Below, piece after piece: positions 11,905-23,799 of a stretch of DNA of 64,000 nt. The notes beneath the pieces were generated by a model. The model ran no database searches, was not told the origin of the DNA, and saw only the letters and a program-made list of their open reading frames with translations. The position numbers and the translations under genes are program-made. The DNA is from Neoechinorhynchus agilis (lineage: Eukaryota > Acanthocephala), in NCBI GenBank assembly GCA_051530055.1, contig CM121342.1:434001-498000 (forward strand), in the 5' to 3' direction. Position 1 is the stretch's first letter. The number at the start of each line of letters is the position of its first letter.

Positions 11905-12955
11905 GTTTTTTGTCTTTATTGTATATACATTGTTGTTCATAAATATACGTAGTGTGCGTTTTTAATCAATGCGTTTTTGTGTTTGTTGTCTATTTTTTTA
12001 TTCTGTGTACTTTTAAACCTTTATTTTTGTTTATTCAAGCTTTCAGTTTCCATTTGTGTTTGCGAATGTGCAACATTCCCGAAGCTCCACTGCTGATATC
12101 GCGCTAAAATTAATGCGGACGCCCGATCATATTTGCATAATAATTTTCCCATAAGTCCACAAAGATCAATGTACATGGTTCCTCTTTGTCTTGTTTCCAC
12201 GAGGAATGGTCGAAATCGATATTGACGATTTGGCTGAGCTTATTCCGAAGAAGATAATCCAGACTTGATATATCATCAGTTCACGCGAAGGCGGGTGCAG
12301 ATCTCAGTCTGTGCAAAAACTTTGAGATGTAGAGGCAGTTTTTAATCAAAAAACGGCTTCGTGAGACTTAAGCTCTGAACATCTCTCACATGGTAAAATC
12401 AGGGCGGCAAAGATATTTGCCACGTTCTTCGGAACATCCTCCTTGAAAACGCATGAACCTAGGAGATTGAGGTCGCAAATATTGATTCGTTTGATACCCG
12501 GATTGACATTTTTGAATTGCTCGTGTACCCGCGAGCTTTCTGTTCTGTCCATGTTCAGGAGTAGCAATTCACACTTTGAACTGTTCAACTCGAAGCCTAT
12601 CTTGGAGCTAATCTCGATGATGCGGCTAATATCACCCAGAACAGAGAGAGGGTCACCTCCCAGGATGCCGTCGTCCAGGTACCACGCGTTGAAGTTCGAT
12701 TTTAGTGACCTCACCGATGGATTGATTGCAATGGAGAAGCCAATCAGACCGAGGGGCATGCTGCTTTTTCCATGCTGCCCAATCGATTCGGGTATCATAA
12801 TCTGAAATGAACCTGAGGAAATACCTGTAACGGGACGTCAGCGACACGCATAATGATAAATGTGATATCGATAGTGTGTTGTGGGGATGTGAACATTGTG
12901 TGCGTGTTGTCTGCAAACAATAACCACCAATTCCCACAAGAACGGACATAACACG
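11905..12955 (-). mobile_element. Reverse-transcriptase element E, copy 1
   Basis: The minus-strand ORF at 12798-12346 reads KSSMPLGLIGFSIAIN, then FNAWYLDDGILGGDPLSVLG and GFELNSSKCELLLLN. This is an RT palm with the catalytic YLDD and the thumb-side NxSKCE motif. Downstream frames continue KNCLYISKFLHR..RSAP and NKLSQIVNIDFDHSSWKQD. Similar RT ORFs are common in invertebrate genomes, but I cannot place the clade. A second copy with an internal deletion of about 230 bp lies at 23058-23798. No terminal repeats were seen. Confidence 0.6.
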
Positions 12956-13170
12956 ACCTGATATTCCCAGATTATCTGTATGTTTATGAGGACCAAAGGT
13001 ACATGGGTCTAATTTCTTAAACACAAAGGTCAATAAAACGTGTTATGATTATTATAAAACGTCGTTTTACCGTAAACTTACAAGGCGTTGTCAACTGTTA
13101 TGAAAAATCGCGTTGGTAGTGTAAAAACGGTTTCTTAACCCCCAGACCCTTCCGATGATCCTGCGGGAGA
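12956..13170. other. No feature recognised
   Basis: AT-rich linker between element E copy 1 and LINE B copy 2. No ORF or repeat recognised. Confidence 0.5.
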
Positions 13171-14870
13171 TCTGTGATGGATCAACGACCATTGCGAGAG
13201 CCGCTGCCTTCTGATTCTGTTTCGAACCTTACTACTCAGCTTCATAAATGGACATCTTCAAACAATTCTCAAGAAACTTATTTAGTTTATCCTACTAAGC
13301 GATGGCCTAGTACACCCAGCATAAAATCGAACCCCATAATGCCAAGGGATATCATCTTCAATCAAACAATCACCCCGTGGGCCAGTTCTTTCAAAAATTC
13401 GGTGTTCTAAGAATATACTTGACCAATCTTAAGTGGCTAACAAATCTACAAAAACTCAACATTAAAGCTGCAGAGATTTCAAATATAAATCACGCTAACG
13501 ATACTTGCATGGAATTAGAAGATTTGTGTATAGATGCAGAATAAAGCAATTCCGGATTTGTCAGTCGGATTATGGAGACGCAGATGTCCCTTATTGACAA
13601 TGATTCGGCCGATCTCATTAATGGGAAGATCAGCTCAAAAAAGCCCAGGTAATGAAGGGGAGTTTTAGAATTGTTCAATGGAACTGTGGTGGGGCGACAA
13701 ATCTCTACAAGATTACACGTTTTATCCCTGGAATTTCAATTTTTTTAATACAGGAAACCAAGATCATTTAGGCGAGCGCTCGACTATACAATATTGTACA
13801 TCAACTCAACTCTCCAGAGTTCGACTGCTTCATCACTGCTCCTTTTGGACATTCCTCGCAAGGACTAATATCAATTTTTAATTTCTCACTTAATGCCACT
13901 TTGATTTCTTCTTTTGGCTCGAATGAACTATCTTACTCTACAAATTTTTATTTAACAAAAAATATTTCACTATTGCAAACCTGTACATTAAACCTGGTTT
14001 TGTGCATCGACCTTCCACTAAAAATATATTAAAGTTCCTCCTTTGGTCCAACATAGATTTTATTGTTGGGGATTTCGACGATATTTCGTTAAAATGTACC
14101 AAAGCAATGATCAACTTCGTCAAACCTTCCTATGAACTTTCTTTACCACAGTCTCCGTCCTTTCACATAATCTCCAAAAACACCCACTCTTTTTTAGACT
14201 TGTTTATCAGTAGGAAATGTCATAATCTCTTAATTCAGGTTGATCGTCAAGTTTCCCTTTTTGACCTGGCTGATCACAATCTTTTAATTTGGTTCTGTGG
14301 ACTAACGACACTTTACGAAGAATCTCTCATCTGCCCCCTGGACATCGCTCTTTTTAAATGCGTCGTTCAAAATATTTTTTGCTTCCAAATACAACTCCCT
14401 TTTAACCTCCTAACGTAAATAGCTTAATCAACAAAACGGTTAGTTTATTTCTATATCATCCAATAATAATTTTTTCTAGACCCTACGAAAGCCGTTCCTT
14501 GCGCTTTATTGGAAGGCAATTATATATAACTAAGCAAGCCGGAGACCCCATTCTCTCCAAGCTGTTTTCCAATCATTTTTATGCTGATCGATGTCGACAG
14601 CATTACAGAAGAGAAGGTGCGGTATTGGACGCTCTTAAACCTTACTCTTCGAAATGGTGGTCAACTTTTTCAAAAAAGAAGTTCATCAAATAGAAATCAA
14701 AAGTTGTGAGCTGGTTAAAATCTGCTAATATAGGGTCTATTCTTAACGTTATTTTCGAATACCACTCTGTTGGTCGGGTAAAAGATAGACCCTCGTTAGT
14801 ATTTCGCAGACTAATCACTGGTCGTCGAGACCTTAATGTTGATAACATTTTGAATGTCTGGCCACATCAA
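13171..14870 (+). mobile_element. LINE family B, copy 2, 5' part
   Basis: Plus-strand remnant. Around 13655 a frame reads FRIVQWNCGGATNL, the usual start of an APE-type endonuclease. Further blocks are FIVGDFDDISLKCTKAM and PSFHIISKNTHSFLDLFISR (14002-14418), equivalent to FHNYSKNAHSFLDACL in copy 3. Near 14600 LKPYSSKWWSTFSKKKF precedes the RT. The RT itself is absent: the sequence passes at about 14870 into LINE C, and only the B 3' end reappears at 17446. Multiple frame breaks; inactive. Confidence 0.7.
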
Positions 14871-17445
14871 AGCAGCTAACGTCATCAGGGATCGTCAACG
14901 CCATCAAGGATAGTCAACGTCATCTCGCTCGTCAGCATCCTCTCTCGCGTGAACGCCCTCCAAAGTCGAAAACAATTATCGATACAATTAAATCTTCATC
15001 GTTGCGCTCACCTTCATGGCTGGTAAAAAGTCCCGTAACCCAGCCTCTAAGAAGATCACCTGCTCGTGCCAAGGGTGCTCGATAACAACCCTCATCGCCC
15101 CAACGCACATCCCAGAGTCTTGCCCGTTCTTTATCTGTGGGTTCTGTTGCGCCAAGCTGCTGATCAAATTGGCACCAGATAGAATACCGTTTGGAATGTC
15201 TTTTGGAGTTGTCAACAGGGCACTTTCGACCGCGATCGACGCTAACCTCGAAACATACCCTTCTACCATGCCTTTGAACATCACAACAGAAGCCATTTCA
15301 CAGATTTCTCCCGATCTGATGTCCAACAACGGCCCATCACCAGAATCATTCCACCACTCCGATCTCTTTCCTCCCGTTTCACCCGTCACAACACTTCCCA
15401 CTCAACTGAGTATATCCCCAAGACACAACCAAACAATTGTCAAGGATCCCTTACCAGCTCCCTGCAGGCCGTTAATTTCACATCTAATTAATGACAACGA
15501 GCGTGACCTGTTTCCGTAATAGGCCAACCAACTATCTTGTGACAACCCAAACATGCCATGCACACCTGGAAATGATAAATCGTCTCTGAACCCTCGACCT
15601 AACTCAATCCCGATTATCAAACCTCCAGTTCAGACTCATATTACCTCCCTCGCATCCACCCTCCCCGCAGCTCCTTCTTATCCCGCTCGTCGACTTCCAA
15701 CCTTTGTTTTCCATCCCTTATCAGAAAATCGTCACACCTCAGACATACTAGTCACCACAGAAACCCGGCTAAGTGACTCAAACAAAGACACCGCAGCCAT
15801 ACCTAACTTCACTCACTTTCACTCTGTCAGAGGCCCAGCCCAAAAAATTTCGGTCGGCCTTGAAAATCTACTTACACCCTAGATGAACAGGCAACCACAA
15901 CGTCACCTGACTTGACATCCATCTCCCCCCTCGAACCCATTTCCTTGCTGAGCATCCCACCTAAACAGCCGTTCCCTACAATCATATACACCAATATTCG
16001 TAGCATCCTACCAAAAATCGACGAGCTGTCCATACCAAAGCTGACATTCTCGTCATTACGGAAACCTGGCTCTCCCAATTTAATAAGGACACCGCCATCA
16101 TCCCCGGATTCTCCTCATTTCACCTAACTAGAGATGATCGTTCTGGGGGAGGCGTCTCTATTTACTTGAAGTCATCCTTACCATACACCATCTCCATCCC
16201 TCACTATTTTATATAAGAACATCTCAAAAGGGTTCACCTTCAACTCTCTTTTTCTCTTCATAACGGCAGCCGTGAAATGAACGTCGCCGGTGTTTATCGT
16301 CCCCCTGCCTCAACTCCCGCCGCAACATCTGAACAAATCGATACCTTAATTAATGACAAGCTATCGTTAAATTCTCAACACTTCATGATTCTAGGAGCCC
16401 TACCGCTCCGATTCCCAACTGGGCCATTCGCATTATCATTTCCTTGATCTTTGAGCCTCTAGCTCATATCATCAATTCTAGCTTTGAAACGAGGATTTTT
16501 GCAGATTGCCTGAAGACTGCTCGCGTCATTCCTATCCCTAAGGCGGGGAAACCCGTTTCTCCGACTTCCTTTCGCCCTATATCTCTACTCTTGCCGTTTT
16601 CTAAAAATTGTTGAAAAATGTTTCAGAACTCGCATCCTCCCCATCTTTTTACAAAATATTTCGTCTAACCGATTCGGCTTCCGACCAGGATTCTGTTATA
16701 CCGATGCCCTCTTGTGCATTTACGATTCAATTCTGCGCAATCTTGACCAAGAACCGTCTTTCGTTTGTCGCCTCATCCAGGTGGATCTTGCCAAGGCCTT
16801 TGACTCTGTAGGTCACGATCTTCTCGTTAAGGCCTGCGAGAAATTTGGCTTCTTACCCTGGCAAATAAGCTGGCTCACTTCTTTCCTCGCAAACCGGTCG
16901 CAATATTTTCAATGCGGAAATACCCACTCGACGACGCTTCCCATACATGGCGGTGTGTCACAAGGAGCAGTACTATCGCCTTTACTTTTCGATATCTTCC
17001 TCAACGACCTTACACCCCTCTCAACGTCCGCTAAATATTTCCTTTATGCGGACGGCCTAACCATCATAACCCATGCTCCTCCATCACCCTCACTCAGCCT
17101 CACGTCCGCAGAGATTTAAAATCTTAAAGATTTTTGCACCACCCATAAACTCTCAATTAATTTCTCCAAATCTTATGAACTTATTCCGTCGCTTCGAAAA
17201 CCTAGGACTGGTATTCCACCGCTCCCTCTCGATATCCAACGAATCACATCGCTTCGCATTCTGGGCCTATTCTTCCAACATAACCTCAAATGGGACATCC
17301 ACATTAATGGCGTCGTAGCAAAAGCCACTGCTAAATTGTATTTTATCAAGCGCTTGCGTTTCCTCGGAGTCAGCCCACGCGATCTAGCACGTTTCTATTG
17401 GTACGTTGTGGTCCCTGCAATCTCATATGCATACCCAACCTTTTG
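14871..17445 (+). mobile_element. CR1-like LINE family C, copy 1, nested in LINE B copy 2
   Basis: ORF1 (15016-15519) is Ser/Pro/Thr-rich with a Cys cluster near its N-terminus (CSCQGC ... CPFFICGFCCAKLL), matched by KFICGFCTAALL in copy 2. A second region has an endonuclease start (TIIYTNIRSILPKIDELS, near 15980). The RT (about 16500-17330) contains RLIQVDLAKAFDSVGHDLL, HGGVSQGAVLSPLLFDIFL and FLYADGLTIITH. The catalytic box is YADG, not YADD, so one metal-binding aspartate is lost. A C-terminal LKWDIHINGVVAKATAKLYF block follows. The 5' leader (about 14880-14940) has short GTCAACG(C/T)CATC tandem repeats like those ahead of copy 2. Frames are broken repeatedly. Confidence 0.8.
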
Positions 17446-17890
17446 CAATTAATCGACCCCTGTTAGATCTGATATTTCCAAAATGATAAAACTTTTGAAA
17501 ATTGCCAAATCTAAAGTCAAACCGGTCTGTAATCTTGGATTGAGTGTTAAGCACTTCCAATCCATTTGGAAAACTTGGGCAATCTCTAGCCTGGTATTTT
17601 TTTTCTAGAGGTCGCCCTCCAGAACAGAAACCACAGTTCATTAACGGCTTTTTGAAACATCTAGACTCGTTACCTCTTACCTGGACTTGAGAGTTAAGAG
17701 ACTTCTCCCTTAAAAGGCTTGAGAAATGGACGAATCAATAGGAATCTAACATCTTCTTAGTATATATCCGAGCTATACAAAACAACTAAGATCTTTTTAG
17801 ACGACTGGTGGAACGAGGCTTCTTTTAAGAAACATTTCAATTCAGTAAACTATGTTTTATCCTGGATTATGATCACCCGAACTCCAACAA
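17446..17890 (+). mobile_element. LINE family B, copy 2, 3' end
   Basis: Plus frames read SDISKMIKLLKIAKSKVK and then FFFRGRPPEQKPQFINGFLK, the family-B C-terminal signature (FCFFGRGRPPEL in other copies). Together with the 13171-14870 piece it flanks LINE C copy 1, so C either inserted into B with loss of the B reverse transcriptase or the two were joined by deletion. It ends directly beside the stop codon of the FLVCR-like gene. Confidence 0.65.
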
Positions 17891-17899
17891 AAAGTAATG

Positions 17900-19346
17900 C
17901 TACAAATCTGTCTTTTTCTCAGCTTCCATCCTCCTATATTCCTTCTTAACAAATGCAGACGTAGTGACAGCCAACAAAAGACAGACACAGAGGAAAATGT
18001 TCGAGAGTACCGACTTGTGGTTTTCGAGAATCGCTGCATGAGAATAGGTAAGCACTATTCCGAAGATCTGCGCGGACCAGTTTAGAATTCCACTGGAAAT
18101 GTCCTCGTTGGTTGGATAAGTGATTTCAGCGGCGAGTTCGAATCCGATTGCTAAGAATCCAGTCATCGTAAACCCCAACAGAGCCGAAATGAAGTAACCA
18201 ATAAGCACGTTGAGATGAAGAGTTGCCGTAAATATGATCATAAAGATGAGACTGCATGCGCAGGAAATGATAGAAACCACTCGGTACTTTTTGGACCAAC
18301 TTAATATCATACCAGCACATATGCTTCCAACAAGTCCACTGATTACGATAATTACACCGACGATACCAGCGGCATTTTTGTTGTTAGGGTGGTTTTCCTC
18401 GTAGTATTTATGGACATTAACCGAAAAGGCATAATACACGCCAACGACGAGTCCATAGGTAAAGAAAAGCACAATAAAGCTTTGCATAAGTAGCGGGCAT
18501 GCATGACGAACTTAAAGAACTTCGTTTTAAACCGTTTGTCAGACAACCCTTTAGGTATTTGAATGTTTCGAGAACGCTCATTTTGTTCTCGGCGCGTAGT
18601 ACTTCGGCTTGGCTAACTGGCTTTTTGGGTTTATCAGGGAAGAATAAAACAATCAACAAGCAATCTATGCAGGCGACAACACACAGGGGCACAGCTACTC
18701 CGTACAGCATCGTATTTTTAAGTCCATTAAATACTTCATCGCTAATATGGGTACTATTGTATATTCCTTCAATTCTGTTGACTAAAACACTAGGGATGAT
18801 GAACCCAAAAGCAATTCCGAGTTCATTGGCAAAGACGCCTATCGATGCAACGATCGATGCTACTTCTTGACGAAACCAAAGTGCAGCTAAATGGGATGGC
18901 TGACCAAGAGTGAACGTCTCTGCTAATCCGGATATAACTTGACCAAACATTAATGCTCCAAATGACAGATAATGTTGGGCTATGCATTTTATTACCGTCC
19001 CGGTTGCATTTAAACACGATCCAATGACAATGCTGGTTCTCAGACCCTTTCCTTCCAGTAGAAAATGACATGGAATAATGAAAACAAAGTACAAAAACAT
19101 GAAAACCGTGGCTGTTGTGTCAATTACGAATTGTCGGCCATTGACAGGAAGAGTAGAGTTGTAAAGTATTTTGACTTGCTCACTTACGACTGTGAATTGT
19201 ATCCATTGAAAAGCGTTGGAACCAGTTAAAACAAGGAAGAGAAAAAGGACGAGAAACCGGCGAGGTTCCTCGCCTATTGTTGCTTCAATACACAAGTCTT
19301 GCTTTGTGTTTTCGTTCAGTTTCCGCGGATTAGAGTGGAGCTCCAT
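17900..19346 (-). CDS. FLVCR-like major facilitator transporter (SLC49 family)
   Basis: Twelve-helix MFS carrier related to FLVCR1/2, which are plasma-membrane transporters linked to heme and choline. N-terminal half: EEPRRFLVLFLFLVLTGSNA, FQWIQFTVVSEQV, LRTSIVIGSCLNATGTVIKC, GQVISGLAETFTLGQPSHLA and ALWFRQEVASI, which correspond to vertebrate FLVCR motifs. C-terminal half: VLFFTYGLVVGVYYAFSV, IVGVIIVISGLVGSICAGM, AAEITYPTNEDISSGILNWS, AQIFGIVLTYSHA and NIFLCVCLL, all typical. ATG 19346 is chosen because the frame upstream has no ATG. The halves lie in different frames; a 37-nt GTTGTC..TTTAAG intron (18547-18511) would join them in frame to give 469 residues, but this intron is shorter than the others here and a frameshift is the alternative. 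The start and 5' flank are duplicated at 25.4 kb. Confidence 0.88.
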
Positions 19347-19631
19347 GACCTTTTGATTACATCTACCCTTCAATGTGAAATTATACTTGACAAAAAATAA
19401 AAACGAACCTAGAACTATCCCATGTACGGTTTGATATTTGCTCCCATGCTTTCACTTGAGATACGTCTTTGACTGATGCGACATTTAACATGCGACTAAG
19501 GTTGTAAAACGATAACGATATTTAAATACCATAGCTTTAAAAATTTGATAATTCACATTTAAACGCGAAATAAAATGGTGAATGATTTCTGTTTAGTTAA
19601 AGATAGAATCCATGAGTATGTGGCGGTGGGG
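19290..19631 (-). repeat. 5' end of FLVCR-like gene, duplicated at 25.4 kb (342 bp)
   Basis: Covers the first 19 codons and about 285 bp of upstream sequence. A copy with the same length and only about three visible substitutions lies at 25400-25741, offset exactly 6110 bp. The high identity implies a recent event. The right border is the 12-base string GTGGCGGTGGGG, which is also the tip of the palindromic element at 25.73 kb. Confidence 0.93.
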
Positions 19632-19817
19632 AGCACAAAAATTTCAAGCATTAAGGTGCTCGTTTGTGTTCAGTTGGAGTTGTGTAATGAGTCGCTCTTT
19701 TGTTTTAACGTAATATACGCAAATTCCGAACTTACAAGAGTGTATCTAAAAAGTTAGTGAGATGAAGCGTGTAGATTGCTAAATGTATTGATAATCAAAT
19801 AAATTCCAATTATATTC
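19632..19817 (-). repeat. Copied SLC52 5' segment upstream of the FLVCR-like gene
   Basis: Same orientation as its source at 7499-7704. It contains the SLC52 start codon region and 5' flank, cut off after six codons, so it can encode nothing by itself. It now occupies the presumed promoter region of the FLVCR-like gene, 286-472 bp upstream of that gene's ATG. Whether it drives transcription there is unknown. Confidence 0.88.
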
Positions 19818-20804
19818 TTTGCCAAGAAAATAAATTCTATTAGCCGTTTATAAAATTACAAGCATCAATAATGCTCTGTCCGTTTAAACGTGTAACATAT
19901 CTTGGCTGTTGGCTGTTTCAGGTGCCCAAGAAGCATAAAAACGTCATTTTCAAAGTCGTCAAAAAAAATCGAAATTATTCTCGCATTCATTACGTCTTCG
20001 AAATGCCTATATATCGCAAGCCACCGAAAATAGGCTGCTCTGTTCAACCGATGGAAAGTAAAAAAGTCAACATCAGTTTAAAATTGCCTGTTGAAAAGGC
20101 AGTGGTGCTAGTCCGTAGGATAACGCTAATGTTCGTGGTTTAGATGATAAACCTTGATAATGTCGGAATTATCCAACGTGAAATATCGGAAATAAATTAG
20201 TGAATTTAAATCCGGGGTGGCAAAGCTGCCAAAAGAACCCAAGACATCAAGAACAAAAAAAACCATGGCTAATTACCAATGGATAGAAAACTTTCCATCG
20301 TAACCTCAAGGTTCTCGTGCTTAAGGGACCAGAACAAATTTTAAAACTGCTGAAGTTTCAAAGATTAATGCATATAGGGTAGGGAGGTTGGGCATATAAC
20401 AAGAAAGCACTTAAGGGAGTCTAGGTTGCTTTGGCGATCTCAGGCCTTGTCTTTTCGAGAGGGCTCTCGATAAGCCGCCCTCCCAATTCACAATATATGA
20501 GCACTGGACGCCTCAAAATAAGGAAATGGTTGCATTGAGGCTAACACTAATAAATATTTATTAAGGCGATTTTTACTTGCCCAAGTCAGTATTGTTCATT
20601 GGTAGCCCTAAAGATTAACTTGCTTGGGATAAAATGGCGATTCTGGATATCTTCAATTAATTTTATTGCCGGGCTGTAGATCAGAATTACTGCCAAAGAA
20701 AAAATGAAATTTTAGTTGAAGCATCTACATTCGAAGCGGCGTAAACTCAAATAAAATTGTATTTGATACGTAGGTTTTAAGTAGATAATTGTTATTGTTT
20801 TAAC
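19818..20804. other. No gene recognised
   Basis: About 1 kb of AT-rich sequence. A 90-codon plus-strand frame at 19871-20143 shows no motif or homology I can recognise. The last 200 bp presumably hold the promoter of the secreted-protein gene at 20805. Confidence 0.45.
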
Positions 20805-21817
20805 ATGCGTCCAAATCAACTGGTCGTGAAAATCGTACTTAATTTGCTTGCTATATTAACCTCAACTTGCGCTGAGCTGGGAAGAAACTGTTTTGATGAA
20901 CAGTACGATACAATCTATATAGCAAGTAGACCGAAAACCGACACCTCGGTGATCGTACCTTTCCGAATATCAATTCCACAAAACATGCTAACATTTTTCT
21001 TGCTTGTCAGTGGAAACATGACCGACAGTGTTGGTCAATTGATTTCTTATGATGGCTTTCTATTCGATAATCCAGTTCTGGTTTGTGCAATCATTCCCTT
21101 TACAATCAAATCGGTCCTATTTAGCTCAACCGGACACTAGACGATGATTTTGGTTCAACATTAAAAAAAGAGAATAACACGGAATTCAGTGGACGCGTAT
21201 TTTTCAACAACACTGATTCGCCAAATGGGTGTCTGTTCATCGGCCACATCGACGAGGATACTGGTGAACTCTCATGGCAACTGACAGCGACGGTTCTTGG
21301 CGAGCCGAATGCTCTACAATATGAACCGTGCGCTTTTTGGACAAAAATGGAACGAGATGTTGCAAGTTGTGTAAATGAGTCGAATTCCCTAGTGAATTTA
21401 GCAGTTGAATTTGGAATGGACTCGTGCTGTTCGGAATGCGAGTCAATGAACTTTAATCACATCTCAAACATTTCAATTGCCAAAACGATTTTCGAGGGCA
21501 AAGCAAAGTCAACAAAACGTGGGTGGCTTATGCTCGGAAAATTGCGCAGAGTCGCAAGCAACCGTAGAAAGGACGTTCAGATGTTAAAGCGATTGCGCTT
21601 TGCGAAACCTGTGCCAGTGGACAACGAGTTTGTTCGTTATTTACGAGCTTCGAATCACAAATGCTGTAAATTTACAATTGATCCAAATCGCTGTAATGTA
21701 GAAACTGAAGTACGCCGAATTTTTGAAACTTATGAGACAATTTGGAGATGTTTATCATTTTTACAAGAAAGTGATCGCAATTTGATGTACTCGCGATTGA
21801 CTGTTCGTCTTTACTGA
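20805..21817 (+). CDS. Secreted cysteine-containing protein of unknown family, two exons
   Basis: ATG 20805 opens a signal-peptide-like N-terminus (KIVLNLLAILTSTCAELG). Exon 1 (20805-21080) continues with FRISIPQNMLTFFLLVSGN, a beta-rich-looking stretch. A 44-nt intron (21081-21124, GTTTGT..TTTAG) joins in phase 0 to exon 2 (21125-21817), giving 322 residues. Exon 2 contains NGCLFIGHIDEDTGELSW, then EYEPC-like YEPCAFW, SCVN, DSCCSECESMN, KCCKF and NRCNVETEV: paired cysteines suited to disulphides. It also has several N-x-S/T sites and a basic stretch (GKLRRVASNRRKDV). I do not recognise the family. The intron length matches the other short introns here, which supports the model; the alternative is a frameshifted pseudogene. 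Confidence 0.6.
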
Positions 21818-22199
21818 TATAATGGTGGCGAGAAAAAAAGACCTTTACATATATGTTTTTATCAGAAATGTATGCTAAAACGTTTATTATAGTTAATCTA
21901 ATTTCGATCCATTCCGATTTCAGCAAAATTCTGATTTATCGCGTTGTCTGCTAAAATGTGCTTTATGGTTATTACAATGCCATAAAAAGGTGCAAACGAA
22001 TGATTGTAAATTAATAGTTAAGAATACATTACAACCATCTGCAAATGTTGAAGGCCGGTAATGTACAACAAAAGAGAGAATCTTGACAATACAAAAGTCT
22101 TGGGGAAGAGCTACCATTTAATAAGTTCATTACAAAGACTTTTTGTCTTGGGTTATTATCTTCGACGAGAGCCACACACAATTGCTCAGTGTTTTAACA
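21818..22199. other. No gene recognised
   Basis: AT-rich spacer between the secreted-protein gene and the 3' end of Penelope-like element 2. No motif seen. Confidence 0.45.
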
Positions 22200-23057
22200 A
22201 GTTAATTTAAAAATAAATGAGAAAACTGAACGCTTGCAAAGTTCAAGAAGCAGCGAATACGGCGATGCTTATAATAATGTTTTAAGATTGAATTATTCAT
22301 ATAGTTTGTTTTTGGCGGGAATGGATCAATATTCACTGCCCTAAGATTGAGCCTAAAGTCCGCCTTGTTCCCTTCAACCGTTTTCACTTGGCGGATTAAT
22401 ATGGTCTCCAAAATTACACGATCCCATTTTTTTAACTGCGTGCCAAAATGGTCGTGTTGTCAATGTTCATGACGTGGCCTTGTTGTGCGAAATGGTTGAG
22501 TATTGCGGAACTGGCATCGGTACCTATCCTCAGAGCATATTTGTGCCCATTGGTTGTTTTTTCAAAATTGCGTGTTTGGCCCACATACGACTTTTCACAT
22601 TCGGTGCAAGGAATTTTGTACACCACTCCATTGCCTTGACGTTTTTCACGTCCCTTCACCATGGAACTCAGTTGCTTAGCTTTCTTGGTGCAGATTTGAT
22701 CAGGCTGCTAATTATAGTGAAGAATTCCTCGTCGACGAATTGTGCATCTATGGAGGCCTTTTGTTTTGACTTCTGGCGCATAGTTTTCGTTGCGTAGAAG
22801 GCACCGTAACTATCTCTTCTTATCATGTAGATTGGATAGCCCTTTCCTTTTAGCATGCTCCACAGAAATTCAAGTTTCTCGCTGAGGGAGTCTTGGTTGG
22901 AGCAATAGTTGTAGCCCGGTCAAATAACGACTTAATCTTAGTTACTTTATATTTAATTGGTACCATTGTAATGAAAGGGGCAATGCTATCCGGTATACCA
23001 ATCTTCCTGCATCGTCAAATGTTTCGACGCGAGGACTTGGGTTATAGTCTTTATTGT
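22200..23057 (-). mobile_element. Penelope-like element 2, 3' part with GIY-YIG endonuclease
   Basis: Minus-strand frames encode a linker (LKGKGYPIYMIRRDSYGAFY) followed by NGVVYKIPCTECEKSYVGQT, a GIY-YIG nuclease core with the preceding Cys pair typical of Penelope-like elements, then HALRIG-like HKYALRIGTDASSA and AILNHFAQQGHVMN. A C-terminal ETILIRQVKTVEGN block follows. The endonuclease nicks the target for target-primed reverse transcription. The RT is missing: at 23044-23057 the sequence passes into element E through a short shared string (GTCTTTATT). The frame is interrupted, so the copy is dead. Confidence 0.75.
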
Positions 23058-23798
23058 ATATACATTGTTGTTCATAAATATACGTAGTGTGCGTTTTTAT
23101 GTTTGTTGTCTATTTTTTTATTCTGTGTACTTTTAAACCTTTATTTTTGTTTATTCAAGCTTTCAGTTTCCATTTGTGTTTGCGAATGTGCAACATTCCC
23201 GAAGCTCCACTGCTGATATCGCGCTAAAATTCATGCGGACGCCCGATCTTCCTCTTTGTCTTGTTTCCACGAGGAATGGTCGAAATCGATATTGACGATT
23301 TGGCTGAGCTTATTCCGACGAAGATCATCCACGCTCGATATATCATCAGTGCACGCGAAGGCAGGTGCAGATCTCGGCCTGTGCAAAAACTTTGAGATGT
23401 AGAGGCAGTTTTTAATCAAAAAACGGCTTCGTGAGACTTAAGCTCTGAACATCTCTCACATGGTAAAATCAGGGCGGCAAAGATATTTGCTACGTCCTTC
23501 GGAACATTCTCCTTGAAAACGCAAGTTCAATTTTAGTGACGTCAGTAATGGATTGATTGCAATGGAGAAGTCAATCATACCGAGGGGCATGCTGCTTTTT
23601 CCATGCTGCTTTTTCCATGCTGCCCAATCGTTTCGGGTATCATAATCTGAAATGAATCTGATAAAATTCCTGTAGCAGGACGTCAGCGACACGCATAATG
23701 ATAAATGTGATATCGATAGTGTGTTGTGGGAATGTGAACATTGAGTGCGCGTTGGCTGCAAACAGTAACAACCAATTCCAACAAGAACGGACACAATT
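23058..23798 (-). mobile_element. Reverse-transcriptase element E, copy 2
   Basis: Co-linear with 11905-12955 but lacking about 230 bp that includes the YLDD catalytic region and a smaller block. Remaining readable parts include KSSMPLGMIDFSIAIN and NKLSQIVNIDFDHSSWKQD. A TGCTTTTTCCATGC unit is tandemly duplicated near 23590-23620. Non-functional. Confidence 0.6.
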
Positions 23799-23799
23799 G

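Noticed and set aside
19871-20143. 90-codon plus-strand ORF
   Set aside because: No recognisable domain, signal peptide or neighbour support; composition is compatible with chance in AT-rich DNA.
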